Source of the DNA: an uncultured Candidatus Melainabacteria bacterium
Lineage (GTDB): Bacteria > Cyanobacteriota > Vampirovibrionia > Gastranaerophilales > Gastranaerophilaceae
Direction: 5' to 3'
Assembly: GCA_937895785.1 (NCBI GenBank)
Contig: CALBKW010000060.1
Span: 1-15,733 of the forward strand
DNA: 15,733 bases
Both the position numbers and the translations under genes were made by a program. Below are positions 1 to 6,514 of the stretch, piece after piece; the first letter of the stretch is position 1; every line of letters begins with the position of its first letter. The notes below the pieces were generated by a model that saw only the letters and a list, made by a program, of their open reading frames with translations, was not told the DNA's origin and ran no database searches.

Positions 1-262
1 AAGGTAATTGAGCTGGATCTTTTTCTGCGAAGAATTTAATTTTTTTACCGTTGATTACGATACCTTCTTCATAAGCTTCAACTGTACCATTGAATTTACC
101 CATTACTGAGTCATATTTGAAAATACGAGCTGCATCTTCTGGTTTTAAACCAGGGTCATTGATAGCTACATAGTTGATTTTATCAAAAATGCCTTCTCTG
201 ATTGCTGCTCTTAATGTGTTACGACCGATTCTACCGAATCCGTTAATTGCTACGTTTACCAT
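1..262 (-). CDS. gap: Glyceraldehyde-3-phosphate dehydrogenase, N-terminal part (cut by window edge)
   Basis: The 87 readable N-terminal residues start MVNVAINGFGRIGRNTLRAA and contain the Rossmann-fold nucleotide-binding motif GFGRIGR (residues 8-14) and the family signature YDSVMGKF around residue 50. GAPDH oxidises glyceraldehyde-3-phosphate to 1,3-bisphosphoglycerate in the cytoplasm, in glycolysis or gluconeogenesis. The Asn-Asp pair after the second strand (VAINDP) is the arrangement usually seen in NAD-preferring enzymes; this is an inference, since the catalytic Cys and His lie outside the window. The start is supported by an AAGGAG Shine-Dalgarno sequence about 8 bases upstream. A promoter with a tandem direct repeat lies just upstream. 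Family assignment is secure; which paralogue it is, if there are several, cannot be told. Confidence 0.96.
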   Translation of the reverse strand, partial: MVNVAINGFGRIGRNTLRAAIREGIFDKINYVAINDPGLKPEDAARIFKYDSVMGKFNGTVEAYEEGIVINGKKIKFFAEKDPAQLP

Positions 263-302
263 ATTCTTTATCTCCTTCTGATATATGTACGTTTACCTCT
301 TA

Positions 303-331
303 TTTATAAACCAAACATACATGACGTGCAA
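303..331 (-). promoter_or_regulatory. Probable sigma70-type promoter of gap
   Basis: On the minus strand a -35 box TTGCAC (326-331) is separated by 17 bp from a -10 box TATAAA (303-308). Transcription would start near 296, giving a leader of about 34 nt that holds the Shine-Dalgarno site of gap. A pair of 10-bp direct repeats abuts the -35 box on its upstream side. Confidence 0.6.
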
Positions 332-351
332 GCAAATTAACAGCAAATTAA
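331..351. repeat. Two direct copies of AGCAAATTAA, period 11 bp
   Basis: AGCAAATTAA occurs at 331-340 and again, identical, at 342-351 with one base between. The copies are one helical turn apart and directly upstream of the gap -35 box, where a transcription activator or the polymerase alpha subunit would bind. A regulatory role is inference; chance in AT-rich DNA is possible. Confidence 0.5.
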
Positions 352-358
352 TATTTTT

Positions 359-1060
359 TTAATTATTCAAAAACACTTTACGAACGTAGTAATTTTCATC
401 ATGTTCAAGTAAATACATAATTTTTGACAACTCTTCATCTAAATTCAAACGTTTAATTATTTCTGCACATTTTTCTCTAACTGTATATTCAGGCAGTTTT
501 GAGCATTCTGACAAAATATTTTTTAGTTCGTCTTCAGGCAAAAATTCCCAAAAATATTTTAAGGCTTCTAAACACCAATAAATTTTAAAAATTTGTTTAT
601 TTATCGTATATTTTTTATCTCTAAACGTAAATTTTGAGATTTCATCAAGCGCAGTTTCAATAATTTTATTCATACCTTCAGCGTAATATTTTGAAAAGTC
701 TTCATTAAATTTCAAATAAACGCTCGCTTCAATTGCTTTTCTGCAAACATTTCCATCAATATCAATAGTACCGTTTACAAAATAATCAAAATTTTCCACA
801 TTTACAAACAACTCTGGTTTATTTTTTATAAATTCAACCAACTTAAAAGCAACAGCTTCTCTGATTTTTCCATCTACACCAACAAGGTGTGAAATTAACA
901 AATAAGCTTCTCTTTCATCTTGCAAATCTTCCAAATTCAAGACTGCATACTGTTTTTCAATAACATTACCCTTTTCAAGCATGCTTATCAAATCTGAATG
1001 AGAAAATTCCTGTTCAAACAGTTCCACAGCATTATTAAAATGTGTCATATCATTTTGCAT
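359..1060 (-). CDS. HEAT-repeat-like helical protein, function unknown
   Basis: A 233-residue soluble protein, predicted almost wholly alpha-helical, without signal peptide or membrane segment. Several segments fit a degenerate HEAT/armadillo pattern, in which a short turn with Asp/Asn is followed by Val-Arg and a helix: around residues 62-78 (VDGKIREAVAFKLVEFI), 101-116 (IDGNVCRKAIEASVYL), 189-204 (PEYTVREKCAEIIKRL) and 221-231 (DENYYVRKVFL). Such folds are protein-binding scaffolds; no catalytic motif is seen, so no specific role can be given. The gene lies upstream of gap on the same strand, 97 bp away, and no terminator is visible between them, so partial co-transcription is possible. There is no Shine-Dalgarno site; an extended -10 element ends six bases before the ATG, which suggests a leaderless mRNA and supports this start. 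Confidence 0.8.
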   Translation of the reverse strand: MQNDMTHFNNAVELFEQEFSHSDLISMLEKGNVIEKQYAVLNLEDLQDEREAYLLISHLVGVDGKIREAVAFKLVEFIKNKPELFVNVENFDYFVNGTIDIDGNVCRKAIEASVYLKFNEDFSKYYAEGMNKIIETALDEISKFTFRDKKYTINKQIFKIYWCLEALKYFWEFLPEDELKNILSECSKLPEYTVREKCAEIIKRLNLDEELSKIMYLLEHDENYYVRKVFLNN

Positions 1061-1066
1061 AAAAAA

Positions 1067-1075
1067 ATTATAGCA
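1067..1075 (-). promoter_or_regulatory. Extended -10 promoter, predicted leaderless transcript (HEAT-like gene)
   Basis: On the minus strand TGC precedes a perfect TATAAT (1067-1072), and six T residues separate it from the ATG at 1060. The usual start of transcription, 6-7 bases after the -10 box, would fall on the A of the ATG. No clear -35 box is seen, as is common for extended -10 promoters. Confidence 0.6.
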
Positions 1076-1168
1076 TGAGAAAAGGTTAAAAAAACAAGAA
1101 AAATAGTATTTATGTACGATAAAAAACTCAAATAAACCGAATATACTTATTTACGAGAAGGAGGTTCT

Positions 1169-1351
1169 ATGGGACTTTTAGATGTATTTAAAACAGCTTT
1201 AGCATTAAAAAATGAAGATACAATGAGAATCGGTTTATCAGGCTTTAAATCTTCAGCCAAAAAAGTTGAAGATGCAAGAGCCGGCATTCCGTCTATCAGC
1301 AACAAAGATATCAAACTTTCTGATTTAATGCGTAGAACAAATGTTTACTAA
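1169..1351 (+). CDS. Small 60-residue protein of unknown function
   Basis: I do not recognise this protein. The start is well supported by AAGGAGG (1158-1164) four bases before the ATG. The N-terminal 15 residues (MGLLDVFKTALALKN) could form an amphipathic helix; the middle is basic and Ser/Lys rich, and the C-terminus ends in DLMRRTNVY. There are no cysteines, no signal peptide and no membrane span. It is monocistronic: a possible -10 box TATACT lies at 1142-1147, and a 20-bp hairpin follows 13 bases after the stop codon. The strong ribosome site, a discrete transcription unit and codon use like its neighbours argue that it is a real, well-translated gene. It could be a small regulator or a structural protein; nothing in the sequence decides this. 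Confidence 0.75.
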   Translation: MGLLDVFKTALALKNEDTMRIGLSGFKSSAKKVEDARAGIPSISNKDIKLSDLMRRTNVY

Positions 1352-1364
1352 TTTGTAAATTGAT

Positions 1365-1407
1365 TTAAAGCGAGGCGCTGTTGCATTGCAACAGCGCCTC
1401 GCTTTAA
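1365..1407. terminator. Strong 20-bp hairpin, probable bidirectional terminator
   Basis: A perfect 20-bp inverted repeat (arms 1365-1384 and 1388-1407, loop ATT). Its GC-rich core GCGAGGCGCTGTTGC is flanked by AAA and TTT inside the stem, typical of terminators that work from both sides. It lies between the 60-aa gene and the converging trpS gene. The U tract after the stem is poor on either strand (TTTAATATT on plus), so it may instead belong to the repeat cluster next to it. Confidence 0.7.
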
Positions 1408-1420
1408 TATTGGAAGGTTT

Positions 1421-1571
1421 GTCACCTTGAATTTATTTCAGGGTCGCATTGTCTTATCGGAAGCACCTTGCGATGCTGAATCAAGTTCAGCATGACATTC
1501 GGAATATTCGTCCCACTTATTCTAAAACAAATTCAGTATGACAAATTTGCTTGACATTTTGTTTAGAATAA
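1421..1571. repeat. Cluster of related palindromic intergenic repeats
   Basis: At least three diverged copies of one unit are seen: copy 1 on plus at 1421-1448 (begins GTCACCTTGAA), copy 2 on minus at 1469-1496 (begins GTCATGCTGAACTTG) and copy 3 on minus at about 1515-1542 (begins GTCATACTGAATTTG). Copies 1 and 2 match at 20 of 28 positions, and copies 2 and 3 at 19 of 24. Copy 2 contains a perfect 8-bp hairpin, ATGCTGAA/TTCAGCAT, with a 5-base loop (1473-1493). A fourth degenerate copy on plus (about 1551-1571) pairs with copy 3 through arms 1517-1531 and 1558-1571, with one bulged base. The cluster fills the gap between the convergent 60-aa gene and trpS. Similar GTCATGCTGAAC palindromes are, from general recall, scattered between genes in several bacterial phyla. 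No coding potential is seen. Confidence 0.75.
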
Positions 1572-1576
1572 CATTT

Positions 1577-2584
1577 TTAGTACATTCCGATAATATTTCT
1601 CACGTCAGTCAAAATTTTTGCAGAAACCGCTCTTGATTTTGTGGTACCTTCTTCAAGAATTGCCTTAACTTCTTCTAAGTGGTTTTCAAAATATTTTCTG
1701 CGTTCACGAATTTCCTTAAAATGTTCATTAACTTTTTGTGCTAATTGACGTTTGCAATCTGCACAACCACGTTTTCCAGCCTTACATTCAGCTTCTACTT
1801 GAGCAACATCCTCAGGCGAGCCAAATATTTGCCAATACTTAAACGCTACCTCACACTTGTCAGGATGCCCTAAATCATCTTTTCTTGCACGTGAGCGGTC
1901 TGTAATACATTGCATTATTCGTTTTGTAGTTGTTTCTTCTTCATCAGAAATTTTGATATCATTATTAAATGATTTACCCATTTTAGCACCATCAACACCA
2001 GTCAGTAAAGGACAGTTATTAAGTTTTGGTGAAGGTTCTACAAAATAATCTGTATGATAAACATTGTTAAATCTACGAGCCATATCACGAGTTAATTCAA
2101 CGTGAGCAACTTGGTCAATACCAACTGGCACATAATGAGCGTTTACCGCAAGAATGTCTGCAGTCATAAGCACTGGATATCCCATCAAGCCAAATCCAAT
2201 TTGAGAGTTTGTACCCTCTTTAGATTTCAAAATTTTAGCCATATCTTTTAGGGTAGGGTCACGTTCTACCCAATTTTGAGGAGTTACCATACCCAAATAA
2301 ATATTTAGTTCTGCAATTTCTGGAATTGAAGATTGAACAAAAATTGTCGCTTTTTTAGGATCAATTCCGCAAGCAAGCCAATCGATTACAACATTATATA
2401 CGTTATCTTTTAACTGTTCAGTCTTGTCGTAACCTGTTGTAAGTGCATGCCAATCTGCAACAGAAAAGTAGCAATCATAGTCATTTTGAAGATTTACCCA
2501 GTTTGATATTACCCCCATATAATGACCTAAATGAAGTCTGCCTGTTGGACGCATTCCCGACATTATTCTTTTCTTTTCTTCCAT
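1577..2584 (-). CDS. trpS: Tryptophan--tRNA ligase
   Basis: This class Ic aminoacyl-tRNA synthetase activates tryptophan with ATP and charges tRNA-Trp. The 335 residues match the usual bacterial length of about 330-340. The ATP-binding signature HLGH is at residues 18-21 (preceded by GMRPTGRLHLG), and the KMSKS loop is present as KMGKS at 201-205. The N-terminal SGxRPTG and the central TADILAV (141-147) and VPVGIDQVAHVELTRD (152-167) segments are typical of TrpRS. The start has a good Shine-Dalgarno site (GGGAGG, minus strand, 2590-2595). It lies only 28 bp downstream of the alpha/beta hydrolase gene and is probably co-transcribed with it. Transcription ends toward the repeat cluster and hairpin at 1365-1571. 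Confidence 0.97.
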   Translation of the reverse strand: MEEKKRIMSGMRPTGRLHLGHYMGVISNWVNLQNDYDCYFSVADWHALTTGYDKTEQLKDNVYNVVIDWLACGIDPKKATIFVQSSIPEIAELNIYLGMVTPQNWVERDPTLKDMAKILKSKEGTNSQIGFGLMGYPVLMTADILAVNAHYVPVGIDQVAHVELTRDMARRFNNVYHTDYFVEPSPKLNNCPLLTGVDGAKMGKSFNNDIKISDEEETTTKRIMQCITDRSRARKDDLGHPDKCEVAFKYWQIFGSPEDVAQVEAECKAGKRGCADCKRQLAQKVNEHFKEIRERRKYFENHLEEVKAILEEGTTKSRAVSAKILTDVRNIIGMY

Positions 2585-2612
2585 AAATACCTCCCAAAGT
2601 ATTGTATCAATT

Positions 2613-3494
2613 TTAATTTAAGTTGGCAATATACTCTGAAATCTTGTCAAAACACCAATTTGTAGACCAATGGCTTCCGCGTGGAGCTAAATATAATTCA
2701 GCTTTTTCATTTACTAATGCCAAAATTCTTGCATTTTTTGAAGGTGCTACACGATCAGTTTTTGAATGTACCAAAAGAATTGGACATTTTACCTTTGGCA
2801 AGTTTTTAAAATTATCAAATTTTTGTATAAATTCAACATCCTTAAAGTGTTTTTTAATGTATCTTTTTAAGAAACGTACTCTTAAACGACGTAAGTAAAA
2901 GTTCGCCATATCAATTGCTGAATAATGCATATTCAAAACCGCAGATTGAAGAATAAGAGCCTTAACCTCATTATTTACCGCTGTATTTGTTGCAACAGTC
3001 GTACCCAATGAGTGTCCCCATAAAATTATTTCTTTTGACTCTACACCCATATCTTTTAGCTTATTTATAGCGGTTTGAGCATCAGTGTAAATACCTTTTT
3101 CTGATGGTAATCCCCAACTCCTATAATGACCACGGTATGAAAGCATGAACAAACCATAACCATTTTTTAATGCAAATTCTGCAATATCTTGATGATTTAA
3201 AATAGATTCAGCTTGCCCATGAAAATAAAGTATTGTAGGTTTATTTTCTTGTGGCGCAATAAACCAAGCAAAAAGTCTTGCACCATCTAAGGTTACAAAT
3301 CGAACCGTCTTAAATTTACCCAAAAGGTCACGTTTTATTCTTACGGCTCTTAATTTTGCAGGTTGAAAAATTAAGTAATTTTCCATACCCATTCTAAAAA
3401 AACGCAAAAATTTTGAATTACCCATAAAAAACGGGTAAATCACAATATAAACTAATTTTTTGACCAACAATAGATAAAAAATAAACTTTCGCAT
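2613..3494 (-). CDS. Alpha/beta hydrolase, ABHD13/Bem46-like, N-terminally anchored
   Basis: With the start chosen here the protein has 293 residues. A hydrophobic N-terminus (residues 4-24) probably anchors it in the inner membrane. The alpha/beta hydrolase core shows the oxyanion-hole motif FHGQ (91-94), the segment SYRGHYRSWGLPSEKGIYTD (119-138) typical of ABHD13/Bem46 relatives, the nucleophile elbow GHSLG (160-164, Ser162), the acid Asp247 in HSKTDRVAP and His275 in RGSHW. The triad is complete, so it should be an active serine hydrolase (esterase, lipase or peptidase-like); the substrate cannot be read from sequence. An in-frame ATG seven codons further upstream exists, but it lies upstream of the -10 box TATAAT (3501-3506), so it would not be in the predicted transcript. 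uvrA lies 58 bp upstream on the same strand and trpS 28 bp downstream. Confidence 0.88.
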   Translation of the reverse strand: MRKFIFYLLLVKKLVYIVIYPFFMGNSKFLRFFRMGMENYLIFQPAKLRAVRIKRDLLGKFKTVRFVTLDGARLFAWFIAPQENKPTILYFHGQAESILNHQDIAEFALKNGYGLFMLSYRGHYRSWGLPSEKGIYTDAQTAINKLKDMGVESKEIILWGHSLGTTVATNTAVNNEVKALILQSAVLNMHYSAIDMANFYLRRLRVRFLKRYIKKHFKDVEFIQKFDNFKNLPKVKCPILLVHSKTDRVAPSKNARILALVNEKAELYLAPRGSHWSTNWCFDKISEYIANLN

Positions 3495-3500
3495 GAGTCC

Positions 3501-3509
3501 ATTATAACA
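3501..3509 (-). promoter_or_regulatory. Extended -10 promoter, predicted leaderless transcript (hydrolase)
   Basis: The minus strand reads TGT followed by a perfect TATAAT (3501-3506), six bases (GGACTC) and then the ATG at 3494. The expected transcription start falls on the A of the ATG. No Shine-Dalgarno sequence is present and the -35 region is weak. Confidence 0.6.
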
Positions 3510-3552
3510 CCACATGCAAATATTTCAGTCGTTTATTAACCAATCGTAACGA

Positions 3553-6384
3553 CTACTTTTCTAAATATGGTTTTAAATATTGTCCAGTATAAGAGTTTTT
3601 ACACTTAGCAACTTGCTTTGGAGTTCCTTGTGCGACAATTTCTCCGCCACCATTGCCACCTTCAGGTCCTAAATCAATAATGTGGTCGGCAATTTTAATC
3701 AAATCCATATTGTGTTCAATAATTAAAAGTGTATTTCCATTATCTGCAAGTTTTTGTATAATTTTAATAAGTTTATCCAAATCTGCCCAGTGCAGACCAA
3801 CCGAAGGCTCATCCATCAGATAAAGAGTTTTTCCAGTTGCCTTTTTATTCAATTCAGATGCTAATTTAATACGCTGTGCTTCACCACCTGAAAGCGTTGT
3901 AGAACTTTGTCCCAATTTTATATAATCCAAGCCTACGTCATAAAGTGTTTGAAGTTTACGTTTTATTGGCGCAATGTTTTCAAAAAACTCTAATGCTTCC
4001 CCAACACTCATTTCTAAAACATCAGATATAGATTTACCCTTATATTTAACCTCTAAAGTTTCGTGATTGTAACGCTTGCCCTTGCAGACATCACATTTTA
4101 CGTAAACATCAGACAAGAAGTTCATTTCAATTTTTTTTACACCATCACCCTTACAGGCTTCACAACGTCCACCCTTCACGTTAAAGCTAAATTGACCTTG
4201 ATTATATCCTCTAACCTTCGCCTCATTAGTTTTTGCAAACAAAGCTCTTATCGGAGTAAAAATGTCTGTATAAGTTGCTGGGTTTGAGCGAGGAGTTCTT
4301 CCTATTGGTGACTGGTCAATTGAAATAACTTTATCAATATTTTCAAAACCTAAAATCTCGTCTACACCTTGAGGTTTTGGCTTATTATGATAAAGTTTAT
4401 GAATTGCATATTGATTGATAATATCTTGCATTAAGGTTGATTTACCTGAGCCTGAAACTCCAGTTAAAACGACAATCTTGCCTAATGGAATGTCGACATC
4501 AATATTTTTTAAATTATTTAGGTGAGCATTTTTAACGACCAAGTGATTACCGTTACCCTCTCTTAATTTTGAAGGAACAGGAATAAAACGTTCTCCACTT
4601 AAGTATTTGCCAGTTATTGAGTCCTCGCTAGCAATAATGTCATCAACTTGACCTTGGCAAACAACTTTACCGCCATTTAAACCAGCTTTTGGCCCGATAT
4701 CAACGATATAATCAGCGTTTCTTATTGTATCCTCGTCATGCTCAACAACAATGAGTGTATTACCCAAATTACGCAATTTCATCAAGGTCTTAATTAACCT
4801 ATCGTTATCACGTTGATGCAAGCCAATAGAAGGTTCGTCAAGAACGTAAAGAACTCCTGAAAGCCCACTACCAATTTGAGTTGCCAATCTAATTCTTTGA
4901 GCCTCTCCACCTGAAAGAGTACCCGCCATTCGAGCTAAATCCAAATAACCTAAGCCTACATCTTGCAAGAATTTCAAGCGAGCTCTAACCTCGTCTAAAA
5001 TTTGTTTTGCAATCTGCAAGTCGTAATCTTTTAATTCTAAATATAGAGAATCTATAAAAATTATGGCATCATCAACTGACATTTTTGTAAATTCATAAAT
5101 ATTTTTACCGCCAATTGTGACTGCCAATGGGAATGGCTTTAATCTTGCACCACCACAAGCGGTGCAAGGTTTTGTTACCATATATTTTTCTATTTCAGCT
5201 TGCCAATATTCACCATTTGCCTCATGGTATTTGCGTTCTAAAAATGGAATTACACCTAAATACCTTGTATATTGGGATTTATAACGTTGAGTACCGAACT
5301 GCTTTACTGATATTTTTAAGATATCATCAGACCCATATAAAACAATACTTTGATGTTCTGCTGGCAAGTCTTTAAAAGGTACTTCCATATCTATTCCGTA
5401 ATGTTTACAAACTGAACTCAAAAGGTCTTCATAATAATCTGTGGTCGATTTTGACCATGGATAGATTGCACCTTCTTTTATAGACAAATTTTTATCAGGA
5501 ACAACTAAATCTTGGTCTATAATAAAATCTGCACCTAACCCTGAACATCTTTCACAAGCACCGTAAGGACTATTAAAACTGAAGGTTCTTGGAGCTAGTT
5601 CCTCAAAACTTAATCCACATTTTTCGCAAGAAAATTTTTCAGAATACAAAATTTCTTCTTTTGCTTGAACTAAATCAACAACAACCACACCATTAGCTTT
5701 TTTCAAGGCTGTTGAAATACTATCAGTTAAGCGTGAGCGTATTGTAGGTTTTATTACTAACCTATCAACAACAACAGAAATATCATGTTTTTTAGTCTTT
5801 GAAAGTTCAATGTCTTCCTCATCTAAGTTATAAACATCACCGTCAACTTTAACTCTTACAAAACCTTCTTGTTGAAGTTCTTTGAATAAATTTTGATATT
5901 CACCTTTTTTACCGACAATAACTGGTGCTAAAAGCTGAATTTTTGTACCTTCCTCAAGTTTAAGAACCGAATTTACAATTTCATCAATGCTTTGTGGCTT
6001 AATTTCATCTCCACATTTTGGACAATGAGGTACGCCAATTCTCGCATACAAAAGTCTTAAATAATCGTAAATCTCAGTAACTGTTCCAACAGTTGAACGA
6101 GGATTATTACTAGTTGTTTTTTGATCGATAGAAATTGCTGGCGAAAGTCCATCAATACTTTCAACATTAGGTTTATCCATTTGACCTAAAAATTGACGTG
6201 CATAAACAGAAAGACTCTCAACATAACGTCTTTGCCCCTCAGCAAAAATTGTATCAAAAGCAAGAGAACTTTTACCTGAACCTGAAACTCCTGTAAACAC
6301 AACAAGTTCGTCCTTTGGAATTTCCAAAGAAACATCTTTTAAATTATTCTCCTTTGCACCCCTAACTACAATTTTATCGTTCAT
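3553..6384 (-). CDS. uvrA: Excinuclease ABC subunit A (UvrA)
   Basis: UvrA is the damage-recognising ATPase of nucleotide excision repair; it acts with UvrB and UvrC on cytoplasmic DNA. The protein has 943 residues, the normal length, and both ABC ATPase halves are intact. The first Walker A is TGVSGSGKSSLAFD (about residues 31-44) and the second is LTGVSGSGKSTLM (around 640). ABC signatures LSGGEAQRI occur twice, each followed by a DEPSxGLH Walker B region. Zinc modules are visible as CPKCG (near 120), paired CxxC motifs around 250-280, and CEACKGDG with CDVCKGK (about 730-765). The start is set at 6384: an in-frame TTG six codons upstream overlaps the promoter element and has no ribosome site. 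The uvrB and uvrC genes are not in the window. The hydrolase and trpS genes follow on the same strand. Confidence 0.98.
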   Translation of the reverse strand: MNDKIVVRGAKENNLKDVSLEIPKDELVVFTGVSGSGKSSLAFDTIFAEGQRRYVESLSVYARQFLGQMDKPNVESIDGLSPAISIDQKTTSNNPRSTVGTVTEIYDYLRLLYARIGVPHCPKCGDEIKPQSIDEIVNSVLKLEEGTKIQLLAPVIVGKKGEYQNLFKELQQEGFVRVKVDGDVYNLDEEDIELSKTKKHDISVVVDRLVIKPTIRSRLTDSISTALKKANGVVVVDLVQAKEEILYSEKFSCEKCGLSFEELAPRTFSFNSPYGACERCSGLGADFIIDQDLVVPDKNLSIKEGAIYPWSKSTTDYYEDLLSSVCKHYGIDMEVPFKDLPAEHQSIVLYGSDDILKISVKQFGTQRYKSQYTRYLGVIPFLERKYHEANGEYWQAEIEKYMVTKPCTACGGARLKPFPLAVTIGGKNIYEFTKMSVDDAIIFIDSLYLELKDYDLQIAKQILDEVRARLKFLQDVGLGYLDLARMAGTLSGGEAQRIRLATQIGSGLSGVLYVLDEPSIGLHQRDNDRLIKTLMKLRNLGNTLIVVEHDEDTIRNADYIVDIGPKAGLNGGKVVCQGQVDDIIASEDSITGKYLSGERFIPVPSKLREGNGNHLVVKNAHLNNLKNIDVDIPLGKIVVLTGVSGSGKSTLMQDIINQYAIHKLYHNKPKPQGVDEILGFENIDKVISIDQSPIGRTPRSNPATYTDIFTPIRALFAKTNEAKVRGYNQGQFSFNVKGGRCEACKGDGVKKIEMNFLSDVYVKCDVCKGKRYNHETLEVKYKGKSISDVLEMSVGEALEFFENIAPIKRKLQTLYDVGLDYIKLGQSSTTLSGGEAQRIKLASELNKKATGKTLYLMDEPSVGLHWADLDKLIKIIQKLADNGNTLLIIEHNMDLIKIADHIIDLGPEGGNGGGEIVAQGTPKQVAKCKNSYTGQYLKPYLEK

Positions 6385-6390
6385 ACTGAA

Positions 6391-6419
6391 ATTATGGCAC
6401 AAATTAATTTTTATGTCGA
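6391..6419 (-). promoter_or_regulatory. Promoter of uvrA with extended -10, predicted leaderless transcript
   Basis: On the minus strand a -35 box TCGACA (6414-6419, one mismatch to TTGACA) is followed after 17 bp by TGC plus CATAAT (6391-6396), then six bases (TTCAGT) and the ATG at 6384. This is the most complete of the leaderless-type promoters in the window, and transcription should start at the ATG itself. Confidence 0.65.
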
Positions 6420-6514
6420 ATGAGTTTTTAATTGTAAATAAATGTTAAAACATGTCACAAAGTTAGGCAATTTTTAGCATTTAGGAACATTACTCTAAAC
6501 GTGGAGGTAAAACT

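Noticed and set aside
331..358. Intrinsic terminator after the HEAT-like gene
   Set aside because: Only a T/A-rich run is present; no stem of useful length was found.
1421..1571. Repeat cluster as a CRISPR array
   Set aside because: The copies are diverged, alternate in orientation and are not separated by uniform spacers.
6385..6402. Longer uvrA start at an in-frame TTG
   Set aside because: The TTG overlaps the TG of the extended -10 element and has no ribosome site; the downstream ATG begins the conserved UvrA N-terminus.
6442..6453. Palindrome ATGTT-AA-AACAT between uvrA and the phospholipase-like gene as a LexA/SOS box
   Set aside because: It matches no known LexA consensus well, it lies upstream of the uvrA -35 box, and short AT-rich palindromes are expected by chance here.
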